Assembly: GCA_045105695.1 (NCBI GenBank)
Contig: JBGCDT010000576.1
Location: 1-5,323 of the forward strand
Direction: 5' to 3'
DNA length: 5,323 bases
Origin: CALGLS01 sp045105695
GTDB lineage: Bacteria; Bacteroidota; Bacteroidia; Chitinophagales; Saprospiraceae
The position numbers and the translations under genes were made by a program. Numbering within the stretch: position 1 is the stretch's first letter; the number at the start of each line of letters is the position of its first letter. The notes beneath the pieces are model-generated. The model ran no database searches. It was given only the letters and a program-made list of their open reading frames with translations, and had not been told where the DNA came from. Of the stretch, positions 1 through 5,323 are shown in pieces.

Positions 1-2
1 AC

Positions 3-881
3 ACCCCTCACGACCCAGACGATCCCAATCCCTGGCTCGCCATGTATCTGGATAACAGCATCCCAATAAACAACAAAACAAAGCAGGCGCTGATGAGAGA
101 CAATGACTCTAAGTCATCAAAATATCTACAGCCCATTCTGACTTTATTTTCAAAAATCCTGATGTTCTTTATTCATATTTTTAAATACTTTTTTCCGAAG
201 ATATTTAATTCCTCTAAAGTGCTACATCGAATATTAGCCTGGGGATTAAAAAACTTTGTGAGCCCTGATGCGAACCTGATGATTTTCAGACACTTCCATG
301 TAGGTAGTGAAATCCTGGAATTTATTGTAGCGAATATTGATGGCGTGGAAACAAAGACCAGTCCTTTGAAACCTCATAATTTTGATGATGTAAAAGAAGA
401 TCTTTTTTTATTGCATGATTTAAATCTATACAATTTCATAATTAAATTAAATAAGGAATTAAAAGAAAAAAATATTACGATTAGAGAAAAAGAAGTTTTG
501 AATTTAGATATGATTACAGAGGATCAATTCGATCATATTGAGTTTCCAAATCGTTGGACAAATATTTTAGACCTTCGTTCTGCTATAGAAATGTTTACGC
601 CTTTTTATCAATTTTTTCTAACGGCTAATGATTTTGTACGAGCTTCCAATTCTTTACAGCTGGATGAAACCATTGCAATTTATACGACGCAGATTTTAGG
701 TACGCCTGGGCATCTTGGCTTAGTGAATAATAAGCATCCAATGGTTCCGGTTTCTACGTTTAGTGCGGCTTATCGTTTGGTCTTGCATGGCTTGGCGGCG
801 GAGACCTTGCATGAGATTTTGGTCTTGGTGAAGAAAGGGAGATTGAGTGATGGGGTGTTGTTGCCGGAGTTTGAGGATTAA
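3..881 (+). CDS. Conserved protein of unknown function, 5' end missing
   Basis: The frame is open from the first bases of the window, with 13 codons (reading TPHDPDDPNPWLA) before the first ATG at 42. That ATG is therefore probably internal and the gene begins off the left edge; 292 residues are visible. The 'DPNPWLAMYLDNSIP' opening, followed by 'ALMRDNDSKSSKYLQPIL', resembles the N-terminus of a bacterial family of unknown function of about 300 residues. From memory it may be DUF6999, which I cannot confirm. Residues about 41-68 (visible numbering) form a strongly hydrophobic stretch broken by lysines and histidine, more like an amphipathic or membrane-associated helix than a clean transmembrane span. 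Then come 'MIFRHFHVGSEIL', a charged middle with 'KELKEKNITIREKE', and a helical C-terminus ending 'LLPEFED'. I see no catalytic motif. The middle is very AT-rich while both ends are richer in G+C. The stop at 879-881 touches the hairpin at 880-912. The gene is clearly real; its function is unknown. Confidence 0.85.
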   Translation, partial: TPHDPDDPNPWLAMYLDNSIPINNKTKQALMRDNDSKSSKYLQPILTLFSKILMFFIHIFKYFFPKIFNSSKVLHRILAWGLKNFVSPDANLMIFRHFHVGSEILEFIVANIDGVETKTSPLKPHNFDDVKEDLFLLHDLNLYNFIIKLNKELKEKNITIREKEVLNLDMITEDQFDHIEFPNRWTNILDLRSAIEMFTPFYQFFLTANDFVRASNSLQLDETIAIYTTQILGTPGHLGLVNNKHPMVPVSTFSAAYRLVLHGLAAETLHEILVLVKKGRLSDGVLLPEFED

Positions 882-912
882 AAAAGCACCCAGCCAAAAC
901 TGACTGGGCGCT
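880..912 (-). terminator. Rho-independent terminator for the receptor gene, overlapping the stop of gene 1
   Basis: The arms 885-893 (AGCACCCAG) and 904-912 (CTGGGCGCT) enclose a 10-nt loop. Read on the minus strand the 9-bp stem is continuous with a single G-U wobble and is followed directly by a run of T (complement of the A-run 880-884). Read on the plus strand the wobble becomes an A-C mismatch and the following sequence (CTATATTT) is a poorer U-tract. It therefore fits best as the terminator of the minus-strand receptor gene, about 80 nt past its stop. It may also stop transcripts from the convergent plus-strand gene, whose stop codon (879-881) overlaps the T-run. Confidence 0.75.
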
Positions 913-991
913 CTATATTTAACATGTGTATAATTGACTCTTCAATTAAGCAAGTGGTCAAGTTTGTGTTTACAATAAATTGAACTTTTGC

Positions 992-3862
992 TTACAATCT
1001 ATAGCTCAATCCAATAGAAGCATTTACTCCGCTTCGGAAAGTTTGAGCAGCGTATTCTTGACCTTCGTGAGTCATCACTTCTCTGAATTCTGCATTCAAT
1101 AAATTATTAGTTGCTAAGCGAAGTGTGAAGTGGTCGTTTATTTCTTTGGATACATTGAAGTTGACTAAGTGGCGTGGCATCTCGTAGATATTTGGCGTAC
1201 CTCCGATGGTAATGTAAGTGATACGTGGCCCTACAACGTTGTAAGAAACATTGGCACTCCATCCTCTTTTTCGGTAAGAAACCAAAGCGTTTGCGACGTA
1301 AGGCGCTTGTCCGTACATAGATCGGTAATCTTTGTGATCTGGGTTTGTACCTCTGATGTTTGCTAGTTCTTCTGGGTCAATGTCAGAGCGAGAGACGATG
1401 TAGGAGAAGTTAGCTCCGACAGTCAAACCTTCTAAAGCAGGTGCCCAAGCTCCTACGTTTTTACGGACCTCTATTTCAGCTCCAGCTAATTGTGCTTCGT
1501 CTACATTTCTCCAAGTAAATTCTCCGTTTGGAGATTCTGGGTTGTACGTTCTTTCAATAGGATTATCAAATCTTTTGTAGAATGCAGATACAGAAATCAT
1601 CTCTGATGGAGATGGATACATTTCCCAACGCAGGTCTACATTATCAACTAAGGTACGATCCAAGTCAGGATTACCAATTTCAATAAAACCACCATCAAAG
1701 TCGAAAGTAACAACAGGTGCCAACTCACGGAAAGTAGGTCTTGCCAATGTTCTGTTGTACGCTCCACGGATTTTCATCTTGTCGTTTACTTCGTAGTTCA
1801 GGTTTAAAGAAGGTAAGAAATCCAACTCATCTATGATATTGGTTTTTCCATCTACTTCAGGAAAATCGTTCTGCAAATCTTCGTCAGGAGATAAGAACTG
1901 AATTCTAGTTTGCTCTGCACGCACTCCTCCGATCAACCGCAGCTTGCTCGTCAACGGCAATTCTACCATTGCGTAAGCCGCTCCTACTTGCTGATCTGCT
2001 TCGTAGTTGTTTCGTTCGGTTGGGAAAGGGCGTACGTAAACACCTTGTCCATCATTTAGAATTTCGTTTTCCCCACTCACCTGAATCAAGTTATTTGGAT
2101 TCAAGTAATCATCTACAGAGTTAATATTTCTATTCGTATTTAAGAAAGAATATCTTTTCTCTGTGTATTGTCTGTCTTTCACTAAGTACGCTCCTCCAAC
2201 AGAAACTTTACTGCTCAGACCGTTCCACTGATTGAAAGGCATCACTACATCTACTCTGTTGTCAAAGTTGTTCTGATCCATTTCTCTGTAGAAACGGGTT
2301 GGCGGACGATCACTGGAAAGCTTTACATAGTAGCTTAAAAATTCTTCAGGATTCACTGGATCAGGAATCGAACGTGTGGTGAACGTTCTGAAGTCCGGCT
2401 CGTCTTGCTTAGATCTTGCATAAGCACTGCTCCAGCTCACTTCTAAGTTTCTAGCATTTGTGAAAACGTGCTTACCAGAAAGCTGCGCGGTAGACAATGC
2501 TCTTTCCTTATATCTTTGGACGAAAGTCTCATAGGTCTCATCGACATCATCACTTAGTTTTTTACCGGTAAGAATACGGCTTGTAGATTCTCCGTTTTGC
2601 GTATGCATTAAGGTTAAACCAATCTTGTGCGTTGGCGCCAATTTGTAGCTGGTATTGAACATACCTCCGATGAGTGTGTTCTCCGTTCCTTTCCGATCCG
2701 TCAGTTCGATCTCCTTGTTCAGTTTTGATTCCCCAGCACCAGTCAACTGATAGATACCTGTCTGTCCGTTATCGTAGTAGCTATAGTTTTTTTGATAGTT
2801 CAATGCAGCAACAAAACCAAGTGGTCTTCCTAAAATGTTTTTCTGATTACCAGCTGAGATAGAGAAGCTCTGGTTTGGCATCGCCGCTTTTGTCTCTGGT
2901 GCAAAGTTATTTCCAAAGGCTTGAGTAGCCGCAACGACCTGTCCTACTTCAGCTGAATTAAGCGAAGTATTCTGTGGATTGGTCATCTCCGGCATATCGA
3001 TAGCAGCGTCTGGAATTGCTCTCTGTCCATCATCCATTCCAAGCCAATCTGTAGAACTTCCTTGCTGAGCGATGAAGTCATTATTAAATGTAGCATTACT
3101 GTTATAACCTAAAGAAGCAGAGGCTTTGAATATTTTTGAGTCTGGAAAATCCTTGGTTACGATATCTACATATCCTCCTGAAAAATCACCAGGTAAGTTC
3201 GGTGCAAAGGTTTTGTAAACTAAGATATTATCAATTAGGTTGGTTGGAAATAAATCCATTTGAACCGTATTTCTGTTTGGATCTAAACCTGGAATAGAAG
3301 AACCGTTTAAAGTTGTCTTGCTGTATCGGTCTCCCAATCCACGAACGTAAATATATTTTCCGTCCTGAACGGTAACACCCGTTACGCGCTTCACCGCAGC
3401 CGCTACATCATTATCTCCGCTCTTGCTCATCTGAGCTGCAGAGATACCATCGAGCACAACCGCTGATTTTTTCTGAATGGTTAATAAAGCTGTTTCTGTA
3501 TTGCGAATTTGCTTTGCAACAACTTCTACTCCTAAGTCACTCAAGTCAACTCCTCCACCTCCGAAGGAAACGTCAACTGTCGTTAGTTCTCCAGCGGCAA
3601 CTACGATGTTCTCTAGAAGTACATCATCAAAACCGACGTAGGAGCAACGCAGTGTATAAGTTCCAGGATCGACATCAAAAGCATATTTTCCGTCAAGGTC
3701 AGAAGAAGCTCCGGTTCCCGTTCCGTCAATAACGACGTTTCCACCGATGACTTCAAAGCCAGATTCAGATTCGATCATTTTACCGGCAATGGTTCCGGTC
3801 TGTGCAGTGAGTAAGCTTAGGCAAAAAACCATTGCAAATAAGCTAAGTAAAGATTTTTTCAT
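992..3862 (-). CDS. TonB-dependent outer-membrane receptor with carboxypeptidase-regulatory-like N-terminal domain
   Basis: Predicted outer-membrane 22-strand beta-barrel that imports a ligand using energy from TonB/ExbB/ExbD; 956 residues, a normal length. The ATG at 3862 is chosen because it opens a textbook signal peptide (MKKSLLSLFAM...LLTA, likely cleaved after Ala20). An in-frame TTG five codons upstream only adds a charged, less typical leader. Residues about 22-100 are a carboxypeptidase-regulatory-like beta-sandwich ('GTIAGKMIESESG', 'DLDGKYAFDVDPGTYTL', 'YVGFDD'). A Gly4 hinge (101-104) and a TonB-box-like 'DLGVEVVAK' (109-117) follow. The plug spans about 118-237 ('VKRVTGVTVQDGKYIYVRGL', 'LDPNRNTVQMDLFPTNLID', 'PGDFSGGYVDIVTK'), and the rest is barrel, with 'LARPTFRELAP' at 706-716 and 'ATNNLLNAEFREVM' near 912-925, ending 'IGLSYRL'. 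No SusD-like lipoprotein gene follows, so this is not a SusC/SusD pair and the substrate cannot be assigned. Family assignment is firm; ligand is unknown. Confidence 0.96.
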   Translation of the reverse strand: MKKSLLSLFAMVFCLSLLTAQTGTIAGKMIESESGFEVIGGNVVIDGTGTGASSDLDGKYAFDVDPGTYTLRCSYVGFDDVLLENIVVAAGELTTVDVSFGGGGVDLSDLGVEVVAKQIRNTETALLTIQKKSAVVLDGISAAQMSKSGDNDVAAAVKRVTGVTVQDGKYIYVRGLGDRYSKTTLNGSSIPGLDPNRNTVQMDLFPTNLIDNILVYKTFAPNLPGDFSGGYVDIVTKDFPDSKIFKASASLGYNSNATFNNDFIAQQGSSTDWLGMDDGQRAIPDAAIDMPEMTNPQNTSLNSAEVGQVVAATQAFGNNFAPETKAAMPNQSFSISAGNQKNILGRPLGFVAALNYQKNYSYYDNGQTGIYQLTGAGESKLNKEIELTDRKGTENTLIGGMFNTSYKLAPTHKIGLTLMHTQNGESTSRILTGKKLSDDVDETYETFVQRYKERALSTAQLSGKHVFTNARNLEVSWSSAYARSKQDEPDFRTFTTRSIPDPVNPEEFLSYYVKLSSDRPPTRFYREMDQNNFDNRVDVVMPFNQWNGLSSKVSVGGAYLVKDRQYTEKRYSFLNTNRNINSVDDYLNPNNLIQVSGENEILNDGQGVYVRPFPTERNNYEADQQVGAAYAMVELPLTSKLRLIGGVRAEQTRIQFLSPDEDLQNDFPEVDGKTNIIDELDFLPSLNLNYEVNDKMKIRGAYNRTLARPTFRELAPVVTFDFDGGFIEIGNPDLDRTLVDNVDLRWEMYPSPSEMISVSAFYKRFDNPIERTYNPESPNGEFTWRNVDEAQLAGAEIEVRKNVGAWAPALEGLTVGANFSYIVSRSDIDPEELANIRGTNPDHKDYRSMYGQAPYVANALVSYRKRGWSANVSYNVVGPRITYITIGGTPNIYEMPRHLVNFNVSKEINDHFTLRLATNNLLNAEFREVMTHEGQEYAAQTFRSGVNASIGLSYRL

Positions 3863-3881
3863 TGTGAGATTTTTCAATTAA

Positions 3882-3889
3882 AACATGTT
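3882..3889. repeat. AACATGTT palindrome at the predicted transcription start of the receptor
   Basis: A perfect 8-bp palindrome lies between the candidate -7 element and the start codon. Its position would suit an operator, but an 8-bp palindrome in AT-rich DNA can arise by chance, and no regulator gene is nearby. Confidence 0.25.
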
Positions 3890-3919
3890 AAATATTACCT
3901 TATCTAATACAATCACAAA
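3890..3919 (-). promoter_or_regulatory. Putative Bacteroidota-type promoter of the receptor gene
   Basis: On the minus strand a TTTG (complement of 3916-3919) is followed after 18 nt by TAATATTT (complement of 3890-3897). The phylum's primary sigma factor is known to use a -33 TTTG and a -7 TAnnTTTG with about 19-21 nt between them. The -33 element matches; the -7 element matches only partly and the spacing is a little short. Transcription would begin near 3883, giving a leader of about 20 nt before the ATG at 3862. The leader is A/T-rich with no Shine-Dalgarno sequence, which is normal in this phylum. Confidence 0.35.
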
Positions 3920-4033
3920 TGTCGCTTTGTAAGATGAATGCTATTTTAATCCATTGTTAAGTCTTTGTAAACTGTCTTAATTTTTGGGTAGAAAGGGGAT
4001 GGTGAATTAACTGGATTAGCGGAATTGCTACTG

Positions 4034-4073
4034 GATTGGTAAGTGTTTAGTACCGAGTAGATCTCAACCAATC
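4034..4073. repeat. Inverted repeat GATTGGT / ACCAATC
   Basis: Perfect 7-bp arms at 4034-4040 and 4067-4073 are separated by 26 nt that contain an AGATCT palindrome. The loop is long for a terminator, and the nearest T-run on the minus strand (4076-4081) lies on the wrong side to follow this stem. It could be a protein-binding site or chance. Confidence 0.35.
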
Positions 4074-4334
4074 TCAAAAAAGCTCGGTCAGAAAGCTAAA
4101 ATAACGACCCTAAAATTCGAACTGCCCAGATTGTCGTCATACCTCTCGGTCGTACGCTTCTGCATGTTGGTGGGTATACTACCTTTTGGAAGAGGAATTG
4201 GGTATAGTACTTATGTATCGTTAGATTTGGACTCTGACCTCTCCTTAACATTCTTACAACCCGCTTGGTCATCATAGATTTAAACAAAGAATGATTAGTG
4301 ATGCTTTCATGGGAATTGTTTTGAAAAAAGAGAA

Positions 4335-5323
4335 TCACTCTATTACTATTTTGCTAATCCATGACTGGTTCTTCTCCAATAATTTTACGAAGTAAATTCC
4401 AGAGGAAAGGTATGCTAAGCTCATTTGTGTGCAGTCTTCGAGTTGTTTTACTTTTCGCCCTGTTACATCATACAGAATAGCCTGATCGAATGATTCTGCT
4501 TCGGAATGGCTAAAATAAATGAAGTCTTTCGCAGGATTCGGATAGACAAAGAAATTATCCGCTCCATAATGCTCATCAGTACTAACAGTTTGAACATCAA
4601 TCTCTTTACAAGTAGAATCAGTTCCAATATCATTACTCGCAGTTAAACAAACTTCATAAGTTCCATTACCCGGGAAAAGATGAGTTGGGTTCTGTTCTGT
4701 AGAAGTATTGTTATCCCCGAAGTCCCAAAGCCACGAATTTGTGTTCGTGGAGGATTGATCGGTAAATGTGTAGGATAAGGTGTTTATCGTATCTGTGGTA
4801 CAACTGAAAGCTGCAAGGGGTGGCATTGGTTGAGGAAGGGTATCGCAGGGGCTGCCTTCTAAAGCACCGAGCCTGTAATTGGGGAAATTTGGCAATCCAT
4901 GGTTGTTAAATGATGGCAACTCAATGTGATGCTGTAAAAAATTACAAGCTATTCCTGCAGAATCCGGTTCATCTATGACATGAAGATAGCGGGAACTAGT
5001 ATTGGGGCATGAAATATAAATTTTTCCATCTGGCCCATTTTGCATATTGTAAAAACGGGTTGGATTTGATAATGTTGGGGTTATCCATTCTACAAAACCG
5101 TCATAAATAGCGACGGTATCTCGGGATGCTGCAATATCTACCACAGTCAAATCAAATTGTAATATCTTGTCCCATACCGCAATATACATGAACTGACCAC
5201 TGGGCGAAAAAGCAACACCACCTGGAACTCCAATTTCCTCTTCTTTTATTTGCAGATGATTATTTAATAAACCTGTACATCGGTCAAATTCATACAAGTC
5301 AATATTAATATCTGTTTGTACCC
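4335..5323 (-). CDS. T9SS-secreted beta-propeller / PKD-domain protein, N-terminal part missing
   Basis: The frame runs open through the right edge. The codon at 5297-5295 is an internal TTG (Leu), not a start, and eight more codons (VQTDINID) precede it, so 328 C-terminal residues are visible and the signal peptide lies outside. Residues about 9-157 look like late blades of a beta-propeller of the YVTN/lactonase-like kind: 'LYEFDRCTGLL', 'GGVAFSPSGQFMYIAVWD', 'MQNGPDGKIYISCPNTSSRY', then 'LPNFPNYRLGALEGSPCDT'. A PKD domain spans about 168-244, with the hallmark 'WDFGD' at 199-203 and 'NPTHLFPGNGTYEVCLTA'. The C-terminus from 'VYPNPAKDF' (259) through 'LYDVTGRKV' and 'LSSGIYFVKLL' to 'KIVIE' is a type A T9SS sorting domain (TIGR04183-like), which directs export across the outer membrane and is normally removed when the protein is anchored or released. 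PKD domains commonly act in protein or glycan binding. No catalytic residues are visible, so the role of the mature protein is open. Confidence 0.93.
   Translation of the reverse strand, partial: VQTDINIDLYEFDRCTGLLNNHLQIKEEEIGVPGGVAFSPSGQFMYIAVWDKILQFDLTVVDIAASRDTVAIYDGFVEWITPTLSNPTRFYNMQNGPDGKIYISCPNTSSRYLHVIDEPDSAGIACNFLQHHIELPSFNNHGLPNFPNYRLGALEGSPCDTLPQPMPPLAAFSCTTDTINTLSYTFTDQSSTNTNSWLWDFGDNNTSTEQNPTHLFPGNGTYEVCLTASNDIGTDSTCKEIDVQTVSTDEHYGADNFFVYPNPAKDFIYFSHSEAESFDQAILYDVTGRKVKQLEDCTQMSLAYLSSGIYFVKLLEKNQSWISKIVIE

Larger units (their letters stand above)
3863..4334. other. 472-bp intergenic region between two co-directional minus-strand genes
   Basis: I see no convincing gene here. From the receptor outward it holds: the promoter-like elements at 3890-3919; two copies of CTTTGTAA at 3925-3932 and 3963-3970; two copies of CTGGATTRG 20 bp apart (4011-4019 and 4031-4039); an inverted repeat at 4034-4073; a weak 4-bp stem with a T-run reading leftward (4076-4097) that could contribute to termination of the T9SS gene; and two copies of CTCGGTC (4083-4089 and 4145-4151). 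An 80-codon frame at 4096-4338 (minus) and a 12-codon leader-like frame at 4272-4310 (minus) are more likely noncoding or remnants. The length and the promoter-like signal suggest the flanking genes are transcribed separately. Confidence 0.6.

Noticed and set aside
42..44. ATG at 42 as the start of the plus-strand gene
   Set aside because: The frame is open and protein-like upstream to the window edge (DPDDPNPW...), so this Met is probably internal and the gene is truncated by the window.
931..948. 7-bp AT-rich hairpin TAATTGA/TCAATTA with a 4-nt loop in the convergent gap
   Set aside because: The stem has only one G-C pair and no adjacent T-run, so it is too weak to call a terminator beside the much stronger one at 880-912.
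1169..1366. 65-codon plus-strand frame
   Set aside because: It lies wholly inside the receptor gene on the opposite strand, and its product has no recognisable features; it is a shadow frame.
2674..2862. 62-codon plus-strand frame
   Set aside because: It is antisense to the receptor barrel region, with low-complexity Ser-rich translation and no independent support.
3514..3732. 72-codon plus-strand frame rich in Leu, Gln and Arg
   Set aside because: It is antisense to the N-terminal domain and plug of the receptor; its composition reflects the complementary strand of a real gene.
4076..4097. AGCT...AGCT stem followed by six T on the minus strand as terminator of the T9SS gene
   Set aside because: The stem has only 4 bp and a 9-nt loop and lies about 240 nt past the stop codon; it is too weak to list as a terminator on its own.
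5295..5297. TTG as the start of the T9SS protein
   Set aside because: The frame continues to the window edge, no signal peptide follows the TTG, and the sequence there is already inside a propeller blade.

Overview
The window looks like a chromosomal segment from a Bacteroidota bacterium, most likely of the Saprospiria (Saprospiraceae or Lewinella-like). Three things point there. One protein carries a C-terminal type IX secretion (T9SS) sorting domain, which is confined to this phylum. The large TonB-dependent receptor has the Bacteroidota-style N-terminal carboxypeptidase-regulatory-like domain. The secreted protein combines a beta-propeller bearing the string 'LPNFPNYRLG' with a PKD domain, an arrangement I associate from memory with Saprospiraceae. 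Base composition is AT-leaning and starts lack strong Shine-Dalgarno sequences, as is usual in the phylum.

Layout. (1) Positions 1-881, plus strand: the 3' part of a conserved protein of unknown function, cut by the left edge. (2) 880-912: a hairpin with a T-run that reads best as a minus-strand terminator and overlaps the stop codon of gene 1. (3) 992-3862, minus strand: a complete 956-residue outer-membrane TonB-dependent receptor with no SusD-type partner beside it. (4) 3863-4334: a 472-bp gap without a convincing gene, holding a putative promoter for the receptor, several short repeats and possible remnants of coding sequence. (5) 4335-5323, minus strand: the C-terminal part of a T9SS-exported beta-propeller/PKD protein, cut by the right edge.

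How the genes relate. Gene 1 and the receptor converge on the shared terminator region. The receptor and the T9SS protein are co-directional, but the 472-bp gap with its own promoter-like signal argues for separate transcription. Both minus-strand products act at the cell envelope: the receptor in TonB-driven uptake through the outer membrane, the propeller/PKD protein at the cell surface or outside the cell. Nothing in the sequence ties them to one pathway. I find no CRISPR array, transposase, RNA gene or known defence system. The observations most worth a second look are the unknown gene with shifting base composition, the orphan receptor, and the repeat-bearing gap.
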